52,197 bases of DNA from Phycisphaerales bacterium UBA4658 (GCA_002405485.1 DHLW01000060.1:1-52197); one strand, 5' to 3'; counted from the stretch's first letter, positions 1-8,446 are shown. Made by a program: numbers and translations. The notes: generated by a model from the sequence alone, not told the origin.

Positions 1-2
1 CC

Positions 3-224
3 AAGCGGTCGGGATTCCTGGTGCGCGAGAAGAGCAAGGGCTATGAGGACGCCCCCCTGGTGATCATGGTGACCGCCAACGAGGGCAAGCGGCACCAGAC
101 ATACGCCGAGCACCTGGGCGTCGACGCCTATCTGCAAAAGCCTGTCCCACTGGAAGAGCTCATCCAGACCTGTGTCAAGCTGCTGGACATGGAGGCGGCG
201 GAGGACGAGGCCCAGCCGAGCTAG
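3..224 (+). CDS. Response regulator receiver domain, 3' end (partial)
   Basis: The reading frame is open at the left edge of the window, so only the last 73 residues are present. They match the C-terminal half of a CheY-like receiver domain: a hydrophobic strand with VIMVTAN (beta-4, switch Thr) and then VDAYLQKPVPLEEL, where the Lys of QKP is the conserved receiver lysine before beta-5/alpha-5. The protein ends about 25 residues after this with a short acidic tail and no output domain, so it is either a stand-alone receiver or a protein whose C-terminal domain is the receiver. The phospho-acceptor Asp and everything upstream lie outside the window, so the partner kinase and output cannot be told. 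Confidence 0.8.
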   Translation, partial: KRSGFLVREKSKGYEDAPLVIMVTANEGKRHQTYAEHLGVDAYLQKPVPLEELIQTCVKLLDMEAAEDEAQPS

Positions 225-322
225 CCGGTGCCAGGCCCAGGGCCCGGAGCGGCACAGAAGGCGACCAGCGAACGCACCCGGATCGCAGGATGGACGGGGC
301 TTTGACGCCGGCATGCTCGGGG

Positions 323-328
323 TATGCT
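323..328 (+). promoter_or_regulatory. -10-like TATGCT, leaderless type
   Basis: TATGCT ends 9 nt before the GTG at 338. No Shine-Dalgarno sequence precedes that GTG. The spacing supports GTG 338 rather than ATG 290 as the start. Inference from position only. Confidence 0.35.
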
Positions 329-337
329 TCGGGGATC

Positions 338-706
338 GTGGCCAAGAAACGCACGCTCATTCTGATTCGCTCCGTGCCGCCGGGCGCGGCGTCCGCGGGG
401 CTGTCGCCCCTGGGCTCGCTGCGCGAGGTGCGTGCGGCGCTCGGGCAGTGCAACATCTCGCCCGACGGGTCCGGGCCGCACGGCTACGGCGAGCGTCTGG
501 GAACGGGCGTGCTGCACGGTCCCGGCATGGTCATGGAAATCCCGTTGAGCGAAGAGCCGACGAGCAATCGCGGCGCGGGCCCGGAGATCAGCCAGGTGCT
601 GGTGAGCGTGACCGACGAGGACTTCGCCTTTCCGGTGCTCATGAAGCTCTGCAAGCTCAACGCCTGGAAGATGATGGACCCCGAGAGCGGACGCACGTTC
701 GGGTGA
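338..706 (+). CDS. Conserved hypothetical protein, 122 aa
   Basis: I do not recognise the family. The product begins with AKKRTLILIR, continues with a Gly/Pro-rich stretch, and has a mixed alpha/beta C-terminal half (SQVLVSVTDEDFAF, then LMKLCKLNAWKMMDPESGR). It has no signal peptide or membrane segment, so it is probably cytoplasmic. The frame is open back to ATG 290, which would add 16 residues. GTG 338 is preferred because the extra residues look non-coding (MDGALTPACSGYASGI) and a TANNNT hexamer lies 9 nt upstream. The gene is separated from the next one by a promoter-like site, so they need not share a transcript. Confidence 0.6.
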   Translation: MAKKRTLILIRSVPPGAASAGLSPLGSLREVRAALGQCNISPDGSGPHGYGERLGTGVLHGPGMVMEIPLSEEPTSNRGAGPEISQVLVSVTDEDFAFPVLMKLCKLNAWKMMDPESGRTFG

Positions 707-763
707 TTGTCGGCCATGGCGGGGGCACGCCCTGGCCAGAGCGTCTTCGCGGCCCGTGTGCTC

Positions 764-769
764 TACCCT
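764..769 (+). promoter_or_regulatory. -10-like TACCCT, leaderless type
   Basis: TACCCT ends 6 nt before ATG 776 and there is no ribosome binding site between them, matching the leaderless arrangement seen at many starts in this window. Confidence 0.45.
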
Positions 770-775
770 CCTCAC

Positions 776-1177
776 ATGCCACAGGAAACCAAGATGGAGC
801 CCCCGGCGGTGACCCAGCAGCGCGACAGCGTCGCCGGGTGGTCGGTGGATCTGGGCGACGACGACGCGACGTTCGATATCCTGGAAAAGGCCTTCGACTA
901 TCGCGGCGACGTGACGCTCACGCTCAAGGACGGCTCGGTGGTGGCCGGGTACCTGTTCGATCGCAAACGCGGCAAGACGCTGACCGACTCCAGCGTTCGG
1001 CTGCTCCCGCCGACGAGCGAGGAGCGGATCACGGTGCGATACGCCGACATCCGGCACATCGCCTTCAGCGACCGGGACCCCGCGGCGGGCAAGAGCTTCG
1101 AGACCTGGGTGAAGAAGTACATCGAGAAGAAGCTCAAGGGCGAGAAGGCGAGCATCGAGAGCGAAGCGCTGGATTGA
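776..1177 (+). CDS. Conserved hypothetical protein, 133 aa
   Basis: I do not recognise a named family. The central part (VTLTLKDGSVVAGYLFDRK ... ITVRYADIRHIAF) has the look of a small beta-barrel of the SH3/LSm type: a strand, a GSVVAGYLFDR turn-strand, and a final RYADIRHIAF strand. It is followed by a basic helix (ETWVKKYIEKKLKGEK). A ligand or RNA-binding role is possible but not shown. The frame is open upstream to 707, but ATG 776 has a TACCCT hexamer 6 nt upstream and the preceding residues are low-quality coding. Ends 51 nt before the convergent spoVR stop. Confidence 0.7.
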   Translation: MPQETKMEPPAVTQQRDSVAGWSVDLGDDDATFDILEKAFDYRGDVTLTLKDGSVVAGYLFDRKRGKTLTDSSVRLLPPTSEERITVRYADIRHIAFSDRDPAAGKSFETWVKKYIEKKLKGEKASIESEALD

Positions 1178-1228
1178 TTCCTGAGCACACAGGCGGGACG
1201 CCTGTGCCGCCAAAGCCAACGCAGCTCT

Positions 1229-2815
1229 TTAGTTCAGCATGTGCGCCGGCTCCGGCGTGCTTGCCGAGATCTTCTCTTTCTTGAGCTGCTCGGCGTCGGG
1301 ATCCTCGCAGGTGAAGAGCACCTGGTCGTCCTCGCTCCGCGCCTGCAGGTGCACCGGGCGGCCCCAGATGATGCGGATGTTTCTGAGGACTTCCTTGGCC
1401 TTGGCCAGGTCGACTTCCAGTCCGTTGTACTGGTGCGCGAGATAGAGCTCGCCGCGGTTGCGATAGTTGCCGTCCACGACGTAGATGAACGGCTGGCCCA
1501 TGTTCGTGAGCCGGTAGAGCAGCGTCTTCTTGATGCGGTCAAAGTCTCGGCTGACGACCTTCAGCTCGCCCGTCTGCGGGTCGCGGCGATACTGATACAT
1601 CTTGTGGCGATCCACGAACTCGGGCGTGAGGAACTCATCGATGAACTGCACGTCGTTGTAGATCTTGCGGACCTCGAAGATCTTCTCGCGCCCCTTCATG
1701 CTCTTGTCGTCATGGCGCTCCTTGGCGCCCAGGCCCTCCAGCCGCTCCCACGCCGGGCCGTGCTGGCCCGTGTTCCAGCGACGCTCGATGTCGCGGAAGA
1801 GCTCGTACCCGATCTTGTACGGGTTGAACCCCCCGGGGGCCATGTGCAACACGCCGGAGTGCTGGTCGGCGTACTGGATGATCTCCTTGGCCTCGACGAA
1901 GTGCTGGGTCATGAGCTTGCTGTGCCAGTACACGGCCCAGCCCTCGTTCATGACCTTGGTCATGGCCTGCGGGGCGAAGTAGTACGCCTCGTCGCGGATG
2001 ATCGACAGGATGTCGCTCTGCCAGTCAGCCAGGTGCGCGTGCCGGAGCAGGAACAGCAGCACGTCGCGCGTCGGACGCTGCGGAACCTTCGGACGGTCGG
2101 TCTGCATCCGCTTGTCGTGCTCGGCCCGCTGGCGCGCGATCTCGCTCTGCGGGTTGATGAAGGGATCCATGTAGTCCTTCGCCGGGAGCTTGTCGGGGAC
2201 GAACGCGTGCGGATCGTCGTGCGACGGGGACGATCCGGCGTCGTCGCCGGTGTGCCGAGAGCGCGAGCGCATCGGCGACACGAGCGATCGGTTCATGAAC
2301 ACCGAGTGCGGATCGATCAGATGCTCGATGCTCAGGCACGCATCGAGGAAGCGCTCGACCGCGTCCTGCCCCTGGCGATCGATGTGCCGACGCACCCGCG
2401 TGGCGTGGTTGGCCATCTCGTCCATCATCTTGCGGTTGGTCTTGGCGAACCAGAAGTTGTGCTTGAAGAAGTCGGCGTGGCCGTAGACGTGGGCCATCAC
2501 GAGTTTCTGGTCGACGACGGCGTTGGACTCCTGGAGATACGCGTACACCGGGTCGGTGTTGATGACCATCTCGTAGATGCGACCCATGCCATAGGCGTCG
2601 CGCTTGGAGAGCGATTCGTACTCCATTCCCCACTTCCAGTGCGGGTAGCGGACGGGGAACCCGCCATACGCCGCGATCTGGTTCATGGTGTCGAACGACA
2701 GCACCTCGTACACCACCTCGTAGAAGTCGAGCCCGTACTCGATGGCCTTGGAGCGGATGGCCTGCATCCACTCGAAGAGTTCCGGGCTGAGCTGGGTGTT
2801 GGCGATCGAGGGCAT
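1229..2815 (-). CDS. SpoVR family protein
   Basis: The 528-aa product is a full-length SpoVR/YcgB-type protein. The family is conserved across bacteria and was named for a cortex-formation role in Bacillus sporulation; its biochemistry is unsettled. Recognisable blocks are the N-terminal FYEVVYEVLSFDTMNQIA and FPVRYPHWKWGMEYE, the AHVYGHADFFKHN histidine-rich block around residue 110, KVMNEGWAVYWHSKL in the middle, and YVVDGNYRNRGELYLAH near the C-terminus. In many bacteria spoVR travels with prkA (serine kinase) and yeaH/DUF444; neither is beside it here. The start is the first ATG of the open frame. No clear Shine-Dalgarno or TANNNT is visible upstream. Organisms of this type are not known to form endospores, so the name should not be read as a sporulation function. 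Confidence 0.93.
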   Translation of the reverse strand: MPSIANTQLSPELFEWMQAIRSKAIEYGLDFYEVVYEVLSFDTMNQIAAYGGFPVRYPHWKWGMEYESLSKRDAYGMGRIYEMVINTDPVYAYLQESNAVVDQKLVMAHVYGHADFFKHNFWFAKTNRKMMDEMANHATRVRRHIDRQGQDAVERFLDACLSIEHLIDPHSVFMNRSLVSPMRSRSRHTGDDAGSSPSHDDPHAFVPDKLPAKDYMDPFINPQSEIARQRAEHDKRMQTDRPKVPQRPTRDVLLFLLRHAHLADWQSDILSIIRDEAYYFAPQAMTKVMNEGWAVYWHSKLMTQHFVEAKEIIQYADQHSGVLHMAPGGFNPYKIGYELFRDIERRWNTGQHGPAWERLEGLGAKERHDDKSMKGREKIFEVRKIYNDVQFIDEFLTPEFVDRHKMYQYRRDPQTGELKVVSRDFDRIKKTLLYRLTNMGQPFIYVVDGNYRNRGELYLAHQYNGLEVDLAKAKEVLRNIRIIWGRPVHLQARSEDDQVLFTCEDPDAEQLKKEKISASTPEPAHMLN

Positions 2816-2912
2816 GGTCTGGATATCGGCCCGAAGAGGGCCGGCATCTACTGACCTGTACGTTTGCGGGGCGTTCGGGGATCGTGCGATTCCGTGCCGA
2901 TCGGCGGGCGGA

Positions 2913-3395
2913 TCACCCGATCTCGTGAATCATCTTGGAGAAGTACGCCACGGCGAGCAGGATGACTGTCAACGCGGACGCAATAGAGAGGGCGTCGGCC
3001 TGGCCATCGGGCAATCGCCGAAACCATCGCCGCCCGCGCGCCGACGCCAGGAAGCCAGCGCCGACGCCCAGCAGCGGCCCGAAGATCCCGGGGATCAGGA
3101 CGATCCACCACAGTTCCGAGCCTGTCATTCGCCCTCTGGAACTCGAGAAGGCGATCACCGCGATCATGAGCAGGCACAGGAGCGGCGCCGAGCCGATGCA
3201 CAGCGTGATGATCGTGAAGATCAACATGCACAGGCGGTCCTCGGCGAGTCGCACCGCGATCTCCAGCCGCTGATTGCACTCCGGGCAGCGATCGCCCGTC
3301 AGCCCGCGCAGGTTGTACCCGCAGTTGGGACAGGGCGTGTCCTCTGCCGCGAGGATGTCGGCCAGCGCTCGCGTGCGTGCTTCGCCCGGGTCCAT
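2913..3395 (-). CDS. Zinc-ribbon membrane protein (CPNCGYNLRGL type)
   Basis: The 160-aa product has an N-terminal zinc ribbon, CPNCGYNLRGL followed about 10 residues later by CPECN, giving a CxxC-CxxC set of ligands. Three or so hydrophobic segments follow (LIFTIITLCIGSAPLLCLL, IVLIPGIFGPLLGVGAGFL and ASALTVILLAVAYF). The C-x-x-C-G-Y-x-L-R-G-L ribbon on membrane proteins is common in Planctomycetota; no function is established. The ribbon probably faces the cytoplasm. The frame is open to 3452, but ATG 3395 is chosen because TACGAT sits 6 nt upstream on the minus strand and the extra 19 residues do not look coding. Confidence 0.75.
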   Translation of the reverse strand: MDPGEARTRALADILAAEDTPCPNCGYNLRGLTGDRCPECNQRLEIAVRLAEDRLCMLIFTIITLCIGSAPLLCLLMIAVIAFSSSRGRMTGSELWWIVLIPGIFGPLLGVGAGFLASARGRRWFRRLPDGQADALSIASALTVILLAVAYFSKMIHEIG

Positions 3396-3401
3396 GCCCC
3401 C

Positions 3402-3407
3402 ATCGTA
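3402..3407 (-). promoter_or_regulatory. -10-like TACGAT, leaderless type
   Basis: On the minus strand TACGAT ends 6 nt before ATG 3395, with no Shine-Dalgarno sequence between. Confidence 0.4.
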
Positions 3408-3448
3408 CTGGACGGCCCCCGGTGCACGCGCAGCGATCCCGCAAAGCA

Positions 3449-3478
3449 GCAAGGGCCCGGCGTCTGCCGAGCCCTTGC
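3449..3478 (-). terminator. Hairpin downstream of the PEP-CTERM gene
   Basis: A 13-bp stem (3449-3461 with 3466-3478, one G-U type mismatch) closes a 4-nt loop. It lies 30 nt after the PEP-CTERM stop codon, reading on the minus strand. The T-tract after it is poor (TGCTTTGCGG), so efficiency as an intrinsic terminator is uncertain. Confidence 0.5.
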
Positions 3479-3508
3479 GGAAGAAACACAGATTGTCGTG
3501 GCCGCTGT

Positions 3509-4249
3509 TTAGCGACGGCGACGGGCGACCAGCAGCCCGCCGAGGCCCATGAGGGCGGCAGCGCCCGGGGCGGGAACAAGGTAGCGGTTGAAGTCGGCGA
3601 GCGAGGTCGCGCCGGTGTTGAAGCCGAAGTTGCCGTTGAAGTTGAAGGCGGGCGACGCGGGGAGCGACTCGTTCGAGAGGAACTGCGACTGGGAGGTGTA
3701 GTAGGCGAACCAGTCGACGACCGTGGGGCTGCCGATGCTGGAGGCGGGGATGGAGATGTTCTGGGCAGGATTGAACTGCAGGAAGGTCAGCGAGCCGGTG
3801 GTGAGCTCGAAGAGGGCCGAGCCGAAGCTGCCGATGGCCAGACCGAAGTCGGCGACGCCGCCGCCGGAGCCGGGGGCGTAGGTGGACATGCCCGTGGGGT
3901 GATTGAGGATGCCGTTGAGGGCGGGGCTGGAAATCGCGCGACGGCCGCCGTCGCCGAGGTCGCTCATTTCAAAGTCAGCGAGCCCGCCGTTGCGGACGTC
4001 GAGCATGATGACGACGATGTTGTCGTTGCCCAGAGCTGCGGCAGTGATGTTCGTGCCGATGTTCAGGTTGCCGCCGGAGCTGCCGAACGTGATCGTCGCA
4101 GGTCCGAGGACGCCGCCGAAGCCCACACCGCCGCCGTTGGTGTACGACTGGGTGGAAGGGCCGGACAGGGACAGGGCAAGGCCAGCGTGCGCCGACGAGG
4201 CGACGGCCGCGGCGGCCAACGCCGCACAAGCAAACACAGCGATCTTCAT
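3509..4249 (-). CDS. Secreted PEP-CTERM sorting-domain protein
   Basis: The 246-aa product starts with a clear signal peptide (MKIAVFACAALAAAAVASSAHA) and ends with a PEP-CTERM-type tail: PAPGAAALMGLGG, a short hydrophobic helix and the basic cap ARRRR. In this system an exosortase recognises the tail in the inner membrane; Planctomycetota commonly have PAPG in place of PEP. The middle is Gly/Asn/Ser-rich and beta-prone (GTNITAAALGNDNIVVIMLD) with no recognised catalytic motif, so it is probably an exported structural or surface protein. No exosortase gene is in the window. The start is supported by a GAGGAGAGAAG ribosome binding site directly upstream. It is divergent from the ABC ATPase gene. 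Confidence 0.88.
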   Translation of the reverse strand: MKIAVFACAALAAAAVASSAHAGLALSLSGPSTQSYTNGGGVGFGGVLGPATITFGSSGGNLNIGTNITAAALGNDNIVVIMLDVRNGGLADFEMSDLGDGGRRAISSPALNGILNHPTGMSTYAPGSGGGVADFGLAIGSFGSALFELTTGSLTFLQFNPAQNISIPASSIGSPTVVDWFAYYTSQSQFLSNESLPASPAFNFNGNFGFNTGATSLADFNRYLVPAPGAAALMGLGGLLVARRRR

Positions 4250-4298
4250 AGCTTCTCTCTCCTCACTCTTTGGGCCCGTTCATCGAGCCAGCAAGAAA

Positions 4299-4304
4299 AG
4301 GATA
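4299..4304 (-). promoter_or_regulatory. -10-like TATCCT for the PEP-CTERM gene
   Basis: TATCCT on the minus strand lies about 50 nt before ATG 4249, giving a leadered transcript in agreement with the Shine-Dalgarno site there. No good -35 is visible. Weak assignment. Confidence 0.25.
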
Positions 4305-4432
4305 CCCCAATCTGAGGGGAAATGCCATGGGAATATCGGGGTTTCTGTTGCTCCTCGGCTGGCTCGGAATGAAACGGTGAGTTTGGGTGATTTCCTGGAG
4401 TGTCAAGGTCACGCCGCGGTCGCTCACCGGCT

Positions 4433-4461
4433 TTGCGGGCTCGCCGGGGCTGTGCTACCGT
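4433..4461 (+). promoter_or_regulatory. Promoter TTGCGG-17-TACCGT
   Basis: TTGCGG (4433-4438) and TACCGT (4456-4461) are separated by 17 nt. The -10 ends 10 nt before ATG 4472, so transcription would begin at or within about 3 nt of the start codon. Confidence 0.5.
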
Positions 4462-4471
4462 GCCCGCCCCG

Positions 4472-5599
4472 ATGTCCACGACGATCACGCTGCAGGAACT
4501 GACCAAGTCGTTTCCCGGTTCTGCCCCGGGGGCGGGTGGTGTGTCGACCACGGCGGTGGATCGGGTCTCGCTGACGATCGAGGCCGGGGAGTTGTTCTTC
4601 CTGCTCGGGCCGTCGGGATGCGGGAAGACCACGCTGCTGCGGATGATCGCGGGGTTCATCGAGCCGACCGGCGGGAGCATCCAGTTTGCTCCCTCGGGTC
4701 GCCCGGCCCGGGACGTGACCTTTGACCCCCCGAACAAGCGGAACACCGGGATGGTGTTCCAGTCGTACGCGCTCTGGCCGCACATGACCGTGGCTCAGAA
4801 CGTGGGCTTCGGGTTGACGGTCCGGAAGGTGCCGCCGGCGGAGCGGGACCGGCGTGTGATGGAGGCGCTCCAGGCGGTGCGAATGGAGGCGTATGCGCAG
4901 CGCCGGCCGAATCAGCTCTCGGGCGGGCAGCAGCAGCGTGTCGCGCTGGCCCGGGCGCTGGTGATCCGGCCGGACGTGTTGCTTCTGGATGAGCCGCTGA
5001 GCAATCTGGACGCGAAGCTCCGGCTGGAGCTGCGCGGGGAGATTCGGCGGATCTGCAAGCAGGCCGGCGAGGGCCAGCGGGGCATCACGACGGTGTACGT
5101 GACCCACGATCAGAAGGAAGCGCTCTCCATTGCCGACCGGATCGCGATCGTGAGCCAGGGGCGGATCGTGCAGATGGGCCCTCCGGCGGAGCTGTACCGC
5201 AAGCCGCACACTCGATTCGTCGCCGAGTTCCTGGGCGAAACGAACTTCATCGAGGGACAGGTTCACCAGCAGGACGGGCAGCGCCTGATCGTGCAGACGG
5301 GTCTGGGCAAGTTGATCTCGACCAGCGTGGCGCCGGGGGTCTTGAGCTCCGCGGGCACGCGGGTGCTCTGCTCGCTGCGTCCCGAGGCCTTCCGCATGGG
5401 CCAGCCAGATGGCACGAACACCATCGTGGGCCGGGTGCGCGAGAGCGTCTATCTCGGGGAGACGGCCCACCTCGATATCGAGACTCAGGGCGGGGGGACA
5501 CTTCGGGCTGCAACGCTCAATCCCGGGCTGAGCCACCGCGTCGGCGAGAGCGTGACCATGGGCATCGCCGCCGATGATGTCGTCGTGCTGCCGGCGTGA
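4472..5599 (+). CDS. ABC transporter ATP-binding protein (PotA/UgpC/FbpC type)
   Basis: The 375-aa protein couples ATP hydrolysis to import of a small solute. All ATPase motifs are intact: Walker A GPSGCGKT (46-53), Q-loop VFQSYALWPH with Gln97, signature LSGGQQQR (149-156), Walker B LLLDEP (170-175), D-loop SNLD and switch His212 (VTHDQKEA). The C-terminal third (about 240-375) is a TOBE/MOP-like regulatory region, typical of importers for polyamines, ferric iron, sulfate or sugars. No permease or binding-protein gene is adjacent, so the substrate cannot be inferred and the ATPase may serve transporters encoded elsewhere. An upstream extension to 4400 is open but lacks coding character. Confidence 0.93.
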   Translation: MSTTITLQELTKSFPGSAPGAGGVSTTAVDRVSLTIEAGELFFLLGPSGCGKTTLLRMIAGFIEPTGGSIQFAPSGRPARDVTFDPPNKRNTGMVFQSYALWPHMTVAQNVGFGLTVRKVPPAERDRRVMEALQAVRMEAYAQRRPNQLSGGQQQRVALARALVIRPDVLLLDEPLSNLDAKLRLELRGEIRRICKQAGEGQRGITTVYVTHDQKEALSIADRIAIVSQGRIVQMGPPAELYRKPHTRFVAEFLGETNFIEGQVHQQDGQRLIVQTGLGKLISTSVAPGVLSSAGTRVLCSLRPEAFRMGQPDGTNTIVGRVRESVYLGETAHLDIETQGGGTLRAATLNPGLSHRVGESVTMGIAADDVVVLPA

Positions 5600-5929
5600 T
5601 GCCGCTCTTTCGTCGGTCCAGCGCCCGGGCACGCTTGGAGAAACCGTCAAAGTCCAAAAAGCCAGCGACCGCCTTTCGGCGGTCAGTGGCTATTCTCTCT
5701 CAGACGTTGTCGTTGTTGGGTCCCGATCTGCCCGATCGGTTTCCCTGTCTGATGAGTCGAAGCTTACAACACCTGCCCGCATAAGCAAGACAAAAGTCAG
5801 AGATTCCCAAGATTCGCCATTCGTCAGGGCCTGCCGCGGCCGTCCGAGAATATCCTATTGGAATCCAAACAAGGCGGGTTCTGAACGATTCCGGCGGGCT
5901 TTCGGCTCTCTGCGGGGCAATACTCACGT
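5600..5929 (+). other. 330-nt intergenic region, lower GC
   Basis: This stretch is visibly richer in A and T than the flanking genes and holds no convincing gene. It contains a hairpin near its start (5661-5690) and a possible -10 TATCCT at 5851-5856 that would give the glycosyltransferase gene a leader of roughly 65 nt. The short frames in it look random. Confidence 0.5.
5661..5695 (+). terminator. Hairpin after the ABC ATPase gene
   Basis: Arms 5661-5673 and 5678-5690 form a stem whose inner part GACCGCC/GGCGGTC is perfect, with a 2-nt internal mismatch and a TTTC loop, followed by TATTCTCTCT. It lies about 60 nt past the stop at 5599. Plausible intrinsic terminator with a weak T-tract. 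Confidence 0.55.
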
Positions 5930-8386
5930 GTGATCGACCCGAGGCAGCCAGGGTATGACTCGACGCCCGTCAGTTCGGACCGGGCGGTGATGGCGTATGC
6001 ACCGGGGGTGCAGGGCGATCCGCTGATGCCGCCAGCGGGGCCGGTGGTCTCGGTGGTCACCCCGTTCTTCAACACCGGGCCGGTCTTTCATGAGACGGCG
6101 GTGAGTCTGCTGGGGTTTGACGCCCGTGAGGATGGGCGGGCCGGTCGGCGCGCCAGCGGGCAGTCGCTGCAGAACTTCGAGTGGATCATCGTGAATGACG
6201 GGTCGACCGACCCGGGAGCGCTCGAGGTCTTGGAGCAGTATCGCCGACTGGCGGCTCGGGACGCGCGGGTTCGGATCATCGATCACGGGGTGAACCACGG
6301 GCTGCCGGCGACACGGAACACGGGCATTCGTGCGGCCAGAGCCCCGTACGTGTTCTTCCTGGACTCCGACGACCTGATTGAGCCGACGACGCTGGAGAAG
6401 TGTGCGCTGCATCTGGAGTGCAACCCGGAGTTCGCGTTTGTCAAGGGATACACGGTCGGCTTCGGCGCCCAGGAGTACCTGTGGACGCACGGGTTCCACA
6501 GCCGAGAGCAGTTTCTGGAACAGAACTGCGTGACCGCGACGGCGATGGTCCGGACGAGTGTGCTGCACGCGGTGGGGGGGTTCGACGAGTCGATCCGGCG
6601 CGGGATGGAGGATTGGGAGTTCTGGCTGCGCTGTGCCTATATGGGCCACTGGGGCGCGACGATCGAGGAGTATCTGGATTGGTATCGGCGGCGTGACAAT
6701 CAGCATGCGGCGTGGGAGAACATCGCCCATGCCGAGCACCGAGCCCAGTTCCTGCACCGGCTGAAGTCGGCGCATCCGGAACTGTGGCAGGGACGATTTC
6801 CGGATCCGCGACCGGCATGGCACATGTCGTTCACGATTCCCGCGCCGGAGCTTGAGGGACTGGACGAGCGGGACGAGGCGCTTGGGCGGAATCGGATCGT
6901 GAACCCGCTTGCCAAGGACCGCCCGCGGCTGCTCATGATCGTGCCCTGGCTCCGCCTGGGGGGTGCGGACAGGTTCAACCTTGACCTCGCGCGGTTTCTG
7001 ACGCGTCGCGCGGGGTGGGAGGTGACGATCGCCACCACGCTGAGCGGGCACCCGTGGCTCGCGGAGTTCACGGCGATCACACCGGACGTGTTTGCGCTGA
7101 ACCATCTGGGCAGGCCGATGCACCTCGGTCGGCTGCTGAGCCATCTGGTGCGTTCGCGTCGGCCCGACGTGGTGATGGTGAGCAACAGCCAGCACGGGTA
7201 CTACCTCGTGCCGTATCTGCGTTCGCTGCATCCCGAGCCGGTGTATGTGGACTTCAACCACATGGAGGAACCGGACTGGCAGAACGGCGGGCATCCGCGG
7301 ACGGGCGTCGGTATGCAGGAGCAGCTCGATCTGTCGATCGTGGTGTCGGAGCATCTGAAGCGATGGATGTGCGGTGAGCCGCGGCGGGCAGACCCGAAGC
7401 GCATCGAGGTCTGCCACATCAACGCGGACACGGGGCTGTTCAAGCCCGACGCCGAAGCGCGAGCGGCGTGGCGCGAGGAGCTGGAGATCGCCGAGGACGC
7501 GCCAGTGCTGCTGTACGCGGCCCGGCTGTGCGCGCAGAAGCAGCCGCTGGTGCTGGCCCGGACGATGGAGATGCTCGCGAGCCGAAGGTCGGACTTTGTC
7601 ACGCTCGTGGCGGGCGAGGGCGAGCTCGGGGATGCGCTGCGCGGCGCGATCGATCGGGCGGGGATCGGCGACCGCGTGCGGATGATCGGCTCGGTGAACG
7701 CGGACAGGATGCCGGGGCTGATGGCGGCGTGCGACGTGTTCTTCCTGCCCAGCCAGTGGGAGGGGATCGCGTTGTCGTTCTACGAGGCGATGGCGACGGG
7801 GCTGGTGGTGGTTGGCGCGGACGTTGGGGGGCAGAGCGAGCTGGTCACGCCGGAGACCGGCATCCTTCTGAAGTTCGTCAAGCGCGACCCGGAAGTGGAG
7901 GCGCAGCGGTACGCCGATGCGCTGGACGGGCTGCTGGGGGATCCGGCGCGGATGCGGTCGCTCGGGCGAGCGGCCCGGGAGCGGATCGAGCGGCACTTCG
8001 AGCTGGAGACGATGGGCCGGCGGATGCTCGAGTGCTTCCGTCTGGCCGGGCGGTGGCAGCGGGACTGGCCTCGGGCGCGGGTGCCGGCGGGCCTTGGTCG
8101 CGAGCTGGCGACGTTGGGGACGGAGGTGGTGCGGGTGCACGAGCTCGCCGACGAGTTGTGGCAGTATCGCCAGCGGTACTTCGATCTCACGGGCGAGCGC
8201 AAGAGCGACGAAGAGGCGGCTCGCGATCGCGAGGCGCGTCTGGCGCTGGAGCGGATCACGGCAAGCCGGTCATATCGGCTGATCCAGACGCTCAAGCGGG
8301 TCCCGCCGTGGTCGGTCTATATCCGGATGAAGTACGGGGCCGATCATCTGGGGGCCGGTCCGGGGCGTCGCGAGCTCGGGACGTAG
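5930..8386 (+). CDS. Bifunctional glycosyltransferase, GT2 fused to GT4
   Basis: The 818-aa product joins two glycosyltransferases. Residues about 38-260 are a GT2-type GT-A domain: VSVVTPFFNTG, then WIIVNDGSTD, NHGLPATRNTGI and the metal-binding FLDSDD (Asp145-Asp148), then GMEDWEFWLR. Residues about 325-680 are a GT4/GT-B domain: PWLRLGGADRF, a donor-site region LLYAARLCAQKQP, VAGEGELGDAL and PSQWEGIALSFYEAMATGL. A short coiled C-terminal tail ends in basic residues. It probably adds two sugars in turn to a surface polysaccharide or glycan; donor and acceptor are unknown. The start is GTG 5930; ATG 5990 is an alternative that leaves both domains intact. No other polysaccharide genes are adjacent. 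Confidence 0.9.
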   Translation: MIDPRQPGYDSTPVSSDRAVMAYAPGVQGDPLMPPAGPVVSVVTPFFNTGPVFHETAVSLLGFDAREDGRAGRRASGQSLQNFEWIIVNDGSTDPGALEVLEQYRRLAARDARVRIIDHGVNHGLPATRNTGIRAARAPYVFFLDSDDLIEPTTLEKCALHLECNPEFAFVKGYTVGFGAQEYLWTHGFHSREQFLEQNCVTATAMVRTSVLHAVGGFDESIRRGMEDWEFWLRCAYMGHWGATIEEYLDWYRRRDNQHAAWENIAHAEHRAQFLHRLKSAHPELWQGRFPDPRPAWHMSFTIPAPELEGLDERDEALGRNRIVNPLAKDRPRLLMIVPWLRLGGADRFNLDLARFLTRRAGWEVTIATTLSGHPWLAEFTAITPDVFALNHLGRPMHLGRLLSHLVRSRRPDVVMVSNSQHGYYLVPYLRSLHPEPVYVDFNHMEEPDWQNGGHPRTGVGMQEQLDLSIVVSEHLKRWMCGEPRRADPKRIEVCHINADTGLFKPDAEARAAWREELEIAEDAPVLLYAARLCAQKQPLVLARTMEMLASRRSDFVTLVAGEGELGDALRGAIDRAGIGDRVRMIGSVNADRMPGLMAACDVFFLPSQWEGIALSFYEAMATGLVVVGADVGGQSELVTPETGILLKFVKRDPEVEAQRYADALDGLLGDPARMRSLGRAARERIERHFELETMGRRMLECFRLAGRWQRDWPRARVPAGLGRELATLGTEVVRVHELADELWQYRQRYFDLTGERKSDEEAARDREARLALERITASRSYRLIQTLKRVPPWSVYIRMKYGADHLGAGPGRRELGT

Positions 8387-8432
8387 GGATCGTCGGACGG
8401 GCGCGAGGTGGCTGGTTGCGGCCAAGCCCGCG

Positions 8433-8438
8433 TAGCAT
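8433..8438 (+). promoter_or_regulatory. -10-like TAGCAT, leaderless type
   Basis: TAGCAT ends 8 nt before the nuoD ATG at 8447, with no ribosome binding site between. Confidence 0.45.
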
Positions 8439-8446
8439 CCCGTCCC

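Noticed and set aside
1241..2854. A long plus-strand frame opposite spoVR
   Set aside because: It is the mirror of SpoVR codons; SpoVR motifs are clear on the minus strand.
5924..8140. A 738-codon antisense frame over the glycosyltransferase gene
   Set aside because: The Arg/His/Pro-rich product has no domain; the sense frame has two complete glycosyltransferase domains.
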